From UBA1765 sp045615885 (lineage in GTDB: Bacteria > Fibrobacterota > Fibrobacteria > Fibrobacterales > Fibrobacteraceae): DNA of 64,000 bases. Location: positions 1 to 64,000 of the forward strand of contig JAZLFR010000046.1 of NCBI GenBank assembly GCA_045615885.1, given 5' to 3'. Positions 47,401-55,882 of the stretch are shown piece by piece; within the stretch, counting starts at the first letter, position 1; each line of letters begins with the position of its first letter. The notes under the pieces are model-generated. The model saw nothing but the letters and a program-made list of their open reading frames with translations, searched no databases and was not told where the DNA came from. The translations under genes were made by a program, and so were the position numbers.

Positions 47401-49905
47401 TTACTTGTTCAAGATTCGCTTTTGGAGCATTCCGGCACTGGCCTTGACCTGAACGACGTACATGCCCTTCGGGAATGCGTTCATGTTCACGGCATTGCTA
47501 GAACCTACATACACAACCTTGCCAGTCATGCCCATCACGACAACGCGCTGCAAACCATCGACATCCACATTCAAGCGGCCCGCTTCAAAGTGGAGTGCAT
47601 TCGGAGCAAAGCCCTGAGCAAAGATTGCTGTTTCATCATCCTTTGAGCTAGAGGACTCTGGTTCCTTTTCGCTGCTGGAACTTGCCGGAGTTTCGCTAGA
47701 GCTGGATACATCTTCCTTAGCAGAGCTAGAGCTTTCTGTAGTCGTGCCAGAAATTTCGATAGCAATCAAGTACAAGTTAGATGTATCGCCCTTAGTAATT
47801 GTATGCTTGCCTGCCGTCAACTCCACCACTACAATCCCATCAACTGCTGTAACCTTTTCTCCATCGATCTTGACAGTCTTTGCAAAGTCGCTATTGAACA
47901 CGAGAGTGAGCTTTGCATCTTTAGCAAGAACAAATTCAATCGTCGTTGCAGTTTCAAGTTTCAGGCAACGGGTAAGTTCTTCGCCCTTGTAGGTAACGGT
48001 TCCCTTGGAATCAGAAAGGTTGCCAACAAATGCAAAGTAATCGCTGCTTGCGCCTTCTTCTGTAAAGTTATGGACAATGCTCTTAGAAATTTCAACCGTC
48101 GTTTCTTCATCTTCTACAACATCTTCATTTTCGTTACGGCTGGAAGAACTTGCCGGCTTGGAGCTGGAGCTGCTTACGCTGCTTGAAGAAACTGGCTTGG
48201 AAGAACTGGAGGAAACACTGGAAGAACTTGCAACAGAGCTGCTAGAAGGAATAACCGGCTTAATATCGCCGTCGCCCTGAATGCTCTTGAGAGTACCCTT
48301 GTAAGCTACGAGAGCGGCCTTCAACTTTTCATCAACGGCATACTTTTCATCGTCAGTAGCGTTGTTGAATGTCCACTTGAAGTCACCACCCTGGACGCGG
48401 CCAGCATAAGTCGTAACGTTTGTCTTTGCAGTTGCCGGAGCGTCGGCTGTATATGTATAAGGTAACTTCAAATCAAAGTTGTTATGCTTATTTGCACCAA
48501 GGTAAGAAGTAATGGTCGAAGGCATTTCCTGGGTACGGCTAGTCACAACATAGGCATCAAAATCCTTCTTGGAATCAATCGCGCCGATGGATGTTTCAAC
48601 GCCCTTCAAAGTGTACTTGCTTGCACCGTAAGCAATGAACGTGCCACCTTCAATGTAGTTGTTGAAAGCCTTGATGGAGCCTCCAGCTTCACCGCTGAAT
48701 GTGCCGTAGTTTGCCGGATCGCGCTTTGTTGTACCGGCATACACATCGCTGCCCTGCATAGAGGTGAGCATTGGGTACTTGCAGTTACGGAAGTAGTTTG
48801 CTTCTGCAAAAATGGAGGACCCGAGAGTGGAGCCGATTCCGTATTTTGCATTGCCGTCGTAGTAGTTGTTATAGATGTGAGCGCTGTAGTAACGGACGCG
48901 CGGGTGACGGCTATCGGAATGGTCATACCAGTTGTGGTGATAGGTAATAAAAAGGCCTTCGGTAGTACCTTCGGAAAGGCCAAGCAAATTGGACTTGCCG
49001 TTATCCCAGAAATGGTTGTAGCTAAAGGTAATGTAGGTTGACTTTTTGCAGTCGAGAGCACCATCGCCCTTCACCTGGTCCTTGTCGGTACCGGCATCGC
49101 CGTAGAAAAAGTCATTGTTGTGAATCCAAACATACTGGTCGTTCTGCTGAAGGCCGATATTGTCACCTTCGCTACTATTCACATTCATGATACCCATGTT
49201 GCGAACTTCAACATTCTGCGCATTCTTGATGCGAATGCCCCAGCCGTTCGCAACAGCGTCAGTACCGATACCTTCGACAGTCACAAAGGACTTTTCAGAA
49301 GAACCAAGGTCAATGAGCATGTCTCCCTGAACGAGGGAATCGGAATCCGTGACATTGCCGATAAAGCGGAAATCCACCGGACGGTCTTCGTAGCCCTTCT
49401 TCATGCAGTTCAAAATGCCCTGGAAGCTAAGGCACTTGGTGGTTGTACCCTTAGAGCTCGTCTTCACATCCATCGTTACCTTGTTCTTGGTATTTTCCGA
49501 GACATAAATCACAACGGCATTGCTCTTGAGAGTGCCATCAATATTGTAGGCACCAGGAACGCGGCTATTGACAAAAGCAAAGCCAGAACGGTCATGGGCC
49601 TTTACACTAACAGAGCTTTCTGGAGAAACGTCGCCAGTACTTGCCTTAACCTGAAGCTTATGTGAACCAGCCTTGAGGCCAACCACATCGGCACGCATAT
49701 AGCTGCCATAGCTACGAATCAGCTGGTTGTCAATGGCCTTGCCATCGGCATAGACCGTATAGCTAGTCGCGCCACTTACTGGAGCCCATTCGATAAATGC
49801 GGATTCCAGCCAGCCTTCTGCTTTATTTACGGTCACAGCAGCAGATGCTGCAGAAGCTAGAGCAAGGCCGAAGAACGCCATTTTAGAAAACACAGTCTTT
49901 TTCAT
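47401..49905 (-). CDS. Secreted pectate lyase with T9SS sorting domain
   Basis: 834 aa from the ATG at 49905 (signal MKKTVFSKMAFFGLALAS...). Modules: an FN3/Ig-like domain (about 25-120), a polysaccharide lyase family 1 beta-helix (about 130-480) with VWIHNNDFFYG, TYHHNWYDHSDSRHPRVRY (catalytic Arg region) and AHIYNNYYDG, a Ser-rich linker (about 550-595), a beta-sandwich likely binding carbohydrate (about 600-720), a second Ser linker, and a C-terminal type IX sorting domain ending GMYVVQVKASAGMLQKRILN. It cleaves pectin outside the cell and would be anchored or released by T9SS. Divergent from the second TIGR02147 gene. Confidence 0.92.
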   Translation of the reverse strand: MKKTVFSKMAFFGLALASAASAAVTVNKAEGWLESAFIEWAPVSGATSYTVYADGKAIDNQLIRSYGSYMRADVVGLKAGSHKLQVKASTGDVSPESSVSVKAHDRSGFAFVNSRVPGAYNIDGTLKSNAVVIYVSENTKNKVTMDVKTSSKGTTTKCLSFQGILNCMKKGYEDRPVDFRFIGNVTDSDSLVQGDMLIDLGSSEKSFVTVEGIGTDAVANGWGIRIKNAQNVEVRNMGIMNVNSSEGDNIGLQQNDQYVWIHNNDFFYGDAGTDKDQVKGDGALDCKKSTYITFSYNHFWDNGKSNLLGLSEGTTEGLFITYHHNWYDHSDSRHPRVRYYSAHIYNNYYDGNAKYGIGSTLGSSIFAEANYFRNCKYPMLTSMQGSDVYAGTTKRDPANYGTFSGEAGGSIKAFNNYIEGGTFIAYGASKYTLKGVETSIGAIDSKKDFDAYVVTSRTQEMPSTITSYLGANKHNNFDLKLPYTYTADAPATAKTNVTTYAGRVQGGDFKWTFNNATDDEKYAVDEKLKAALVAYKGTLKSIQGDGDIKPVIPSSSSVASSSSVSSSSSKPVSSSSVSSSSSKPASSSSRNENEDVVEDEETTVEISKSIVHNFTEEGASSDYFAFVGNLSDSKGTVTYKGEELTRCLKLETATTIEFVLAKDAKLTLVFNSDFAKTVKIDGEKVTAVDGIVVVELTAGKHTITKGDTSNLYLIAIEISGTTTESSSSAKEDVSSSSETPASSSSEKEPESSSSKDDETAIFAQGFAPNALHFEAGRLNVDVDGLQRVVVMGMTGKVVYVGSSNAVNMNAFPKGMYVVQVKASAGMLQKRILNK

Positions 49906-49951
49906 ATTTACCCAATCCCGTTTTGAAATTTTGTTCTCATTTTTTTTCTCA

Positions 49952-49980
49952 AATTTATATTTAGTAAGATATTTTGTCAA
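49952..49980 (-). promoter_or_regulatory. Candidate promoter of the pectate lyase
   Basis: Minus strand: TTGACA (complement of 49975-49980), 17-bp spacer, TAAATT (complement of 49952-49957). It lies about 46 nt upstream of the ATG and matches the candidate promoter of the Rpn-type gene in both hexamers and spacing. Confidence 0.5.
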
Positions 49981-50113
49981 CATAGGAATATAAGTTCTAT
50001 TTGCAAAAAAAAGTAAACAAATGCCATTCCAAGTCGGACTAAACCCAGGAACAGATTTACCCAAACCATACGGCATAGGGCATTACGCCTATTTTTTTTA
50101 TATTTCAGAGCCG

Positions 50114-50959
50114 ATGAAGCAGATTACGGAATATCAAAACTTTAGAACCTGCATGCTGGATTATTTCAACGAAAATAAACAGCGAGGCAGAATTACCTGG
50201 CGTGGATTTTCTAGGCTTGCCGGTTTTTCTTCTTCGGGTTATTTGATGCAGGTATGCAGAGAAAAAGCGAACCTGAGCGATGCAGGCGCAGTTCAGGTCG
50301 CAAAGGCCATGGGTTTAAATGATGCCGAGTCAGCCTATTTTTGCGAACTCGTTCGCTTGGATCAATCAAAGCGCGCGCCCGAAAAAAAGAAGTCACTGGA
50401 CAATTTGAAAAAACTTGCAAAAAATTGCCCGGCAAGAGTTTTAAAGGACGATGCGCTGGATTATTTTGCCAACTGGCAAAATGTGGTTATGCGAGAAATT
50501 GCCCCACACACGGTCCCGAATACAAAAACTTCCAACATCGGTCGGCAGTTCCTCCCCGAAATTTCTGCAGCAGAGGTTTCTCGCGCATTAAAGTTTTTGA
50601 CTGCGACAGGCCTGCTCGTGAAAAAGGAAGACGGAAGCTACGTTCAAACAGACAAGGTTCTGACTTCTGGCAACAAGGATGTTACAAGCATTGCCTTGCG
50701 AAATTTTCATAAGCAAATGAACCAGCTTGCCGTAAACGCGCTAGACAGCGTGCCTATCGCAGAAAGAAACGCATCGGAAATGGTTATCGGAATAACAAAG
50801 GAACATTATTCGCAAATCGTAAAAAAGATTGCGACATTCCAGCAAGAAATTCTGGATCTGATCACCTCCACCGACGAGGTCGATAGGGTTTACTGTCTGC
50901 AAATGAACCTTTTCCCTTTAAGCCACAAATTCCATTCCAAGGATAAAGAAGATGTTTAG
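50114..50959 (+). CDS. TIGR02147-family protein, second copy
   Basis: 281 aa from the ATG at 50114 (MKQITEYQNFRTCMLDYF); an upstream extension in the same frame has no family similarity. Helix-turn-helix-like N-terminus (TWRGFSRLAGFSSSGYLMQV, ANLSDAGAVQVAKAMGL), a middle with ALDYFANWQNVVMREI, and the family ending YCLQMNLFPLSHKF. It is divergent from the pectate lyase gene and overlaps the start of the next FISUMP lipoprotein by 8 bases. A regulator of that lipoprotein, or of the lyase, is the natural guess. Confidence 0.87.
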   Translation: MKQITEYQNFRTCMLDYFNENKQRGRITWRGFSRLAGFSSSGYLMQVCREKANLSDAGAVQVAKAMGLNDAESAYFCELVRLDQSKRAPEKKKSLDNLKKLAKNCPARVLKDDALDYFANWQNVVMREIAPHTVPNTKTSNIGRQFLPEISAAEVSRALKFLTATGLLVKKEDGSYVQTDKVLTSGNKDVTSIALRNFHKQMNQLAVNALDSVPIAERNASEMVIGITKEHYSQIVKKIATFQQEILDLITSTDEVDRVYCLQMNLFPLSHKFHSKDKEDV

Positions 50960-52469
50960 GAATTTATCAAATTTTTTCTTTTTTCATTCCGTTCTAGTTC
51001 TCTTCTTTTTGAGCGCTTGTTCCAATGACGAAGATTCGACCGCAGGAGGCGGCACCGTGGGCGGAAACGCCATTACGGTAGCCTCTGTTTCGGGTGTGGT
51101 TCAAAAAGGCCCATTTGCCATGGGTTCAAAAGTCATTGCCTACGAACTGGATGGCGACAGCTTGCGCCAGACCGACAAGGCCTTTGTCGGCAAAACAGAT
51201 AAATACGGCGCATTCGAATTGAACAACGTTTCACTTGCGTCCCAATACGCAATCCTTGAAGGTTCCGGCTATTTCTTTAACGAGGTGACTGGCGAAAAAT
51301 CCCAGGGTCAAATAACCCTGAACGCCCTTGTCGACCTTAAGGAACGCGATCATGTAAACATCAACTTCCTGACCCAGTTGGAATACGATAGGGTCGAGTA
51401 TTTGGTAACGCACGAAGGCATGAGCGTAACGGAAGCAAAGCAAAAGGCCGAAGAAGAAATCGTAAAGACATTCTTTGGAGTGAACGATTCCCTGCAGTTC
51501 GAAGACCTGAATATATTTGGCGAAGGCGAAGGCGACGCCATGCTCCTTGCAATGTCAACGCTTGCGCTTGCAAACAACAGTGATGGCGATTTTTCCGAAC
51601 TGCTGGCAGAATTTTCTGCAGACATTGAAGAGGACGGTATTTTTGACAATGCCAAGCGCCGTGCCGAAATGGCCGACTTTGCCGCTGTTTACCTGGATCT
51701 TGCAAAGGTCCGCAAGAATGTTGAAGGCTTTGATTCCAGCAAGGTCCCTGACTTTGAAAAGTACATTTACAAGTTCTGGGCAAGCGAATATGGCCTTGGC
51801 GAATGTTCCAAAGAAAACGAAGGCGAACTAAAGGTGAACGCAAGCAAGTCGAGCGGCCGACGCACGGCAAGCTTTGTATGCCACGAAGGGGCCTGGAAAA
51901 TTTCGTTGAAGAATCACGAATTCAAGTACGGCTCCTTTACCGACGAACGCGACGGCTACGTTTATCGCACGACCACAATCGGCAAGCAGACCTGGTTTGC
52001 AGAGAACCTTCGCTACGCAACCAAGGAAGACATTCTTGGATATTTCTGCTACGACGACACACAGCTTTACTGCGACTTGTACGGCTATCATTATACGCAC
52101 AAATCTGTTTCTTGCCCAGCAGGGTGGCACATGCCAAGCCGCGATGAATGGCAGGAACTTTTTGATGCCGTCGGCGGCATCGAGCATGCCGCAACAAAGC
52201 TTCGCGCCCGCGGCGCCTGGAACGCAAACGAATACCCTCGCACCCTTGAAGACAAGGACGAATTCGGATTTTCCGCAATGCCTTATGGCGTGTACGGCTT
52301 TGGCGATGAAGGCCACTCCGGGTATTTCAGGGTCTCTGACATTACCTTGGATTCTCTCGGCAAAGAAGTGGAATCTTCTTATGTAGTCGGTATATGCGAC
52401 GGCGACTCCACATGGGTCGGAAACGCCCGCTACAGCACCGCAGTTTCTGTAAGGTGCATTAAGGATTAA
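50952..52469 (+). CDS. FISUMP lipoprotein coupled to TIGR02147 gene
   Basis: 505 aa. The ATG lies inside the end of the TIGR02147 gene with AAGGATAAAG as a ribosome site. Lipobox VLFFLSACSND (Cys about 24). An unnamed ~200-aa domain (about 40-280: SGVVQKGPFAMGSKVIAYEL, HVNINFLTQLEYDR, FEDLNIFGEGEGDAMLLAMS) is the same as in the large FISUMP protein at 20087. It ends in a FISUMP domain (TIGR02145, about 320-505: TTTIGKQTWFAENLRYAT, CPAGWHMPS, SVRCIKD). Surface display likely; function unknown. Confidence 0.9.
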   Translation: MFRNLSNFFFFHSVLVLFFLSACSNDEDSTAGGGTVGGNAITVASVSGVVQKGPFAMGSKVIAYELDGDSLRQTDKAFVGKTDKYGAFELNNVSLASQYAILEGSGYFFNEVTGEKSQGQITLNALVDLKERDHVNINFLTQLEYDRVEYLVTHEGMSVTEAKQKAEEEIVKTFFGVNDSLQFEDLNIFGEGEGDAMLLAMSTLALANNSDGDFSELLAEFSADIEEDGIFDNAKRRAEMADFAAVYLDLAKVRKNVEGFDSSKVPDFEKYIYKFWASEYGLGECSKENEGELKVNASKSSGRRTASFVCHEGAWKISLKNHEFKYGSFTDERDGYVYRTTTIGKQTWFAENLRYATKEDILGYFCYDDTQLYCDLYGYHYTHKSVSCPAGWHMPSRDEWQELFDAVGGIEHAATKLRARGAWNANEYPRTLEDKDEFGFSAMPYGVYGFGDEGHSGYFRVSDITLDSLGKEVESSYVVGICDGDSTWVGNARYSTAVSVRCIKD

Positions 52470-52475
52470 TTTCTA

Positions 52476-52508
52476 TTAAAACAATGACTTCGCAATTCAT
52501 TGTTTTAA
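52476..52508 (+). terminator. AT-rich perfect hairpin after FISUMP gene
   Basis: A 12-bp perfect stem (TTAAAACAATGA 52476-52487 with TCATTGTTTTAA 52497-52508) and a 9-nt loop. It has no T-run, so it may be a weak terminator or an RNA-stabilising stem. Confidence 0.4.
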
Positions 52509-52579
52509 CGCGTGCGTTTTATAAAAAGAGAGTATGCTGTTTTCAATCATTTTTTAGAACAATAGAGAGGAACAACACT

Positions 52580-54643
52580 ATGAAAAAACTTCCACTGTTA
52601 CTTTCCCTTGTCGTTACCGCATTTTTCTTTGCATGCGGTGACGACAGCGCAAGCAATGCAAACGGCACCAATGGTGAAGGCGCGAATTCCAACACTTCAT
52701 CGCAAGGAACCGAAATTCCTTGCGACGCTGGCAGCGAGGGCATCATATTAAAGCCTATCGACAGTGACTCCTACCGCCTTTGCAACGATGGCAAGTGGGT
52801 CGTTGTCGAGCCAGACAAACCAGCTGAAGAGGCTAGCAGTTCTTCAACAAAGAGCCCTGAGCTCGCCGAAGAAAGTTCCTCCTCTATAAAAGTTGCCGAA
52901 CCTGACGACGAGTCTTCATCCTCTGTCAAAGACCCTGAGCCTGACGATGAGTCATCATCTTCTGCTAAGGACCCTGAACCTGACGATGGGCCTTCATCTT
53001 CCGTCAAAGACCCTGAGCCTGTCGATGAGTCATCATCTTCTGCCAAGGACCTAGAGGCCGCAGAAGAATCCAGCAGTTCAAACGAAGAATCAAAGGTGTT
53101 CCTTTGCGACGATGGCGAGACCTATGTAATCGACCCTGCAAACTGCGCAAAGAATTCTTCTTCAAGCGTTGTAACCTCATCAAGCGCAACATCATCTTCA
53201 AGCGTTCCGAGTTCTTCAAGCGCCAAATCCTCGTCAAGCACTCAAAGCAGTAGCAGTGTAAACAAGTTAAACTGGCAATACCTGAACTCCAAAATCAGCT
53301 ACGGCGAATTCACGGATGAACGTGACGGGCAAGTTTACAAAACCATCACCGTAGAAGCTAAATCTCTTTACTTAGAGGGGTATGGATATGTAACAACCCA
53401 AACCTGGATGGCAGAGAACCTGAACTACGCCTACACACAAAAGACATCAACACTAGACTCCTCCAGTTTTTGCTACAACAACGACCCTAAATTCTGCGAT
53501 AGGTTCGGTCGACTGTATTTAGGTTCTGCCGCAATGGACTCCGCTGCAATTTTCAGCAGGGATTGTTTGGAATGTGGCCACGAAACACGATCACCACAAT
53601 TACAATCACCATTACAATCACCAATACGTGGAGTTTGCCCAGAAGGATGGCACATTCCCAATAACAACGAATGGCTAAATCTTAAAAATATTGCAGGTGG
53701 AGGCCGCAATTTAAGATCGTCCCAAGGCTGGCAATTTGACACAGAACATGGAATCGGCGGTGGAGGCACCGATTCCCTTGGATTAGCAGTTCTACCAGCA
53801 GGTTATCACGGGGCAACTACCAACGGAGTCGGTTTTCACAACATCGGAATCACTGCTTCCTTTTGGAGTTCTTATAGCTGGAATGCCATAGACTTTTACA
53901 CCGGTATGAATAATGCAGACTTGAACCGATACAACGCCCTATGGGCCTTCTCCGTCCGCTGCGTACAAAACCCACCGCCAAAACCAGCATCCAGCAGTTC
54001 CGTGCAGTCGTCAAGTTCCAGCATAACATACGGAGAACTCAAGGACGAACGCGACAAGCAAGTTTACAAGACTGTAAAAATCGGCAGCCAGACCTGGATG
54101 GCCGAAAACCTGAACTACAACTACAACGAAGGTTCTGCGAAAAGTTATTGCTATAACAACTCTTCAAGCAACTGCAATAAATATGGTCGTCTATACACAT
54201 GGTCTGCAGCAATGGACTCTGCCAGCGTATTCTCATTTACAGGCCAAGGCTGTGGCTATGGTACTAGCTGTAGCGTCGCTTCATCAACTTCAACGACAAA
54301 GGTAAGAGGTGTATGTCCAGACGGCTGGCATTTGCCCAACAACCAGGAATGGGAAACCTTATGGAAAACCGTTGGGGGGACAAGCGTGGCAGGAGACAAT
54401 CTTAAATCAACCAGCGGCTGGTATGATGAATTGTTTGGCGATGGTAACGGAAACGACAAATATGGTTTTTCAGTATACCCGGCAGGCAATGCCGCAAAAG
54501 GCAATTTCTACAACATCGGCAATTTTGCCTACTTCTGGTCAACCAGTGCAGACGCCTATTCTTTCAGCACCCTGAGTTCTAGTGTAGTTACAAAAGATAT
54601 TTCCAAAGACTACGGTCTTTCTATCCGTTGCCTCAAGGATTAA
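52580..54643 (+). CDS. Two-domain FISUMP lipoprotein with Ser-rich stalk
   Basis: 687 aa from the ATG at 52580, preceded by GAGAGGAACAAC. Lipobox VVTAFFFACGDDS (Cys19). A stalk of acidic Ser repeats (including four 13-aa units near 108-159, EPDDESSSSVKD type) leads to a first FISUMP domain (about 235-470, TITVEAKSLY, QTWMAENLNYAY, GVCPEGWHIP, SVRCVQN), a short Ser linker, and a second FISUMP domain (about 490-687, TVKIGSQTWMAENLNYNYN, GVCPDGWHLP, end SIRCLKD). Surface-anchored protein of unknown ligand. Leader cassette nearly identical to the next two genes. Confidence 0.92.
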   Translation: MKKLPLLLSLVVTAFFFACGDDSASNANGTNGEGANSNTSSQGTEIPCDAGSEGIILKPIDSDSYRLCNDGKWVVVEPDKPAEEASSSSTKSPELAEESSSSIKVAEPDDESSSSVKDPEPDDESSSSAKDPEPDDGPSSSVKDPEPVDESSSSAKDLEAAEESSSSNEESKVFLCDDGETYVIDPANCAKNSSSSVVTSSSATSSSSVPSSSSAKSSSSTQSSSSVNKLNWQYLNSKISYGEFTDERDGQVYKTITVEAKSLYLEGYGYVTTQTWMAENLNYAYTQKTSTLDSSSFCYNNDPKFCDRFGRLYLGSAAMDSAAIFSRDCLECGHETRSPQLQSPLQSPIRGVCPEGWHIPNNNEWLNLKNIAGGGRNLRSSQGWQFDTEHGIGGGGTDSLGLAVLPAGYHGATTNGVGFHNIGITASFWSSYSWNAIDFYTGMNNADLNRYNALWAFSVRCVQNPPPKPASSSSVQSSSSSITYGELKDERDKQVYKTVKIGSQTWMAENLNYNYNEGSAKSYCYNNSSSNCNKYGRLYTWSAAMDSASVFSFTGQGCGYGTSCSVASSTSTTKVRGVCPDGWHLPNNQEWETLWKTVGGTSVAGDNLKSTSGWYDELFGDGNGNDKYGFSVYPAGNAAKGNFYNIGNFAYFWSTSADAYSFSTLSSSVVTKDISKDYGLSIRCLKD
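52901..53056 (+). repeat. Four 39-bp tandem repeats inside the stalk
   Basis: Four units of 39 bp encode EPDDESSSSVKDP-type 13-aa repeats (starts 52901, 52940, 52979, 53018). They keep the frame, so gain or loss would only change stalk length. Confidence 0.75.
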
Positions 54644-54728
54644 ATCAAAATGAAACCGAAATCAATTATCCTCGTCAAACAAATGGGTTGACAATTTTTT
54701 AAAGCAAACAACAGAGAGGAACAACACT

Positions 54729-55847
54729 ATGAAAAAACTTCCACTATTCTTATCCCTTGTCGTTACCGCATTTTTCTTTGCATGCGGTGACAACAGCGCA
54801 AGCAATGCAAACGGCACCAATGGTGAAGGCGCGAATTCTAGCACCTCATCACAAGGAAGCACAACACCTATCAACGGTAGTGAAGTTGAATCCATAAAGG
54901 AATTGGGGCGTTGTTCCAACGAACGCGATGGTGACACCGTCTATGTCGCCGAAAAGATGAGAGACTACATCTGTCACAACCATGTTTGGGAAGATATTTC
55001 CGAATACTCACAGAAAACATCTTCATCTTCGGTGATAGCAAACGTCCAAGAAAGTTCTTCTTCTCAAAAAATTGAAATAAACGAAACATCTTCGTCATCT
55101 TCATCAAAAATCGAAGTGAATGAAACTCCTTCATCATCTTCTTCTAGTTCACTCATTCCATCATCATCTTCTTCTAGTTCACTCACCCCATTAAGGCCTT
55201 ATGTAGAAAAGGGCGGCTTTGTAACATGGTACGGAGACCAGGGCGAATACCGCATAAACACAGGTCTAGACGCTGGCACAAACACATCAGGCCTATGGTA
55301 CGATACTTACGACGATATTAAAGGTGGAGCTTCCCAAATCGAATGGCCCACACCTCTTGGCGAAGGTACAAATCGTTTCAATTCCGTCATAGAGCATTGC
55401 AAAGGCATTTGCGGAACTTTCTCATTAGATAAGGGAGAATTAGGATACAACCCATACATTAGTATCAATTTCGATTTGGCCGGAAAGGATGAAACAGGAA
55501 AAATAGTTGCGACCGATGTTAGTAAAATGGAGGGGATTTGTATCGGCTATAGCAGTGATATAGCCGGATCCATCGAGATAAGTCTTGGAGCACAGGGGGA
55601 TGCTGAATTTGGGGAAGATTTACCTTTCGTATCTTTTCCAAAAGCATCTACTGGAGCAGTCAAGGAATATACTTGGAGTGAATTCAGGCAAGTAGGATGG
55701 GGGGAGAAATATATTACGGGCGAAGAAGCCGCGACCAAGATAGTCTCGCTACGATTCAAACTTCAGGCTAGGCATGGTACTACCGGAAACTTCAACATAA
55801 TGTCCATAGGCGCAATAGGCGGAAACTGCGCTGTAACAACACGGTAA
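54729..55847 (+). CDS. Lipoprotein with beta-sandwich domain
   Basis: 372 aa. Leader MKKLPLFLSLVVTAFFFACG with lipobox Cys19, nearly identical to the preceding gene. A Ser/Glu-rich stalk (about 95-155) carries ESSSSQKI-like words. The C-terminal ~200 residues look like an all-beta domain (GYSSDIAGSIEISLGAQGD, FVSFPKASTGAVKEYTW, KIVSLRFKLQARHGTTG), resembling carbohydrate-binding folds; related segments occur in the next gene. No catalytic residues seen. Probably a surface binding protein. Confidence 0.82.
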   Translation: MKKLPLFLSLVVTAFFFACGDNSASNANGTNGEGANSSTSSQGSTTPINGSEVESIKELGRCSNERDGDTVYVAEKMRDYICHNHVWEDISEYSQKTSSSSVIANVQESSSSQKIEINETSSSSSSKIEVNETPSSSSSSSLIPSSSSSSSLTPLRPYVEKGGFVTWYGDQGEYRINTGLDAGTNTSGLWYDTYDDIKGGASQIEWPTPLGEGTNRFNSVIEHCKGICGTFSLDKGELGYNPYISINFDLAGKDETGKIVATDVSKMEGICIGYSSDIAGSIEISLGAQGDAEFGEDLPFVSFPKASTGAVKEYTWSEFRQVGWGEKYITGEEAATKIVSLRFKLQARHGTTGNFNIMSIGAIGGNCAVTTR

Positions 55848-55882
55848 TAATCAACAAGTAAAATTTCAAAAGGAACAACACT

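Noticed and set aside
52901..53240. Ser-rich repeats as a CRISPR or mobile-element signal
   Set aside because: They are in-frame protein repeats with no spacers; a stalk explains them.
54688..54693. TTGACA before the second leader-cassette lipoprotein as a promoter
   Set aside because: No -10 element follows at a sensible distance; the hexamer is only 36 nt from the ATG.
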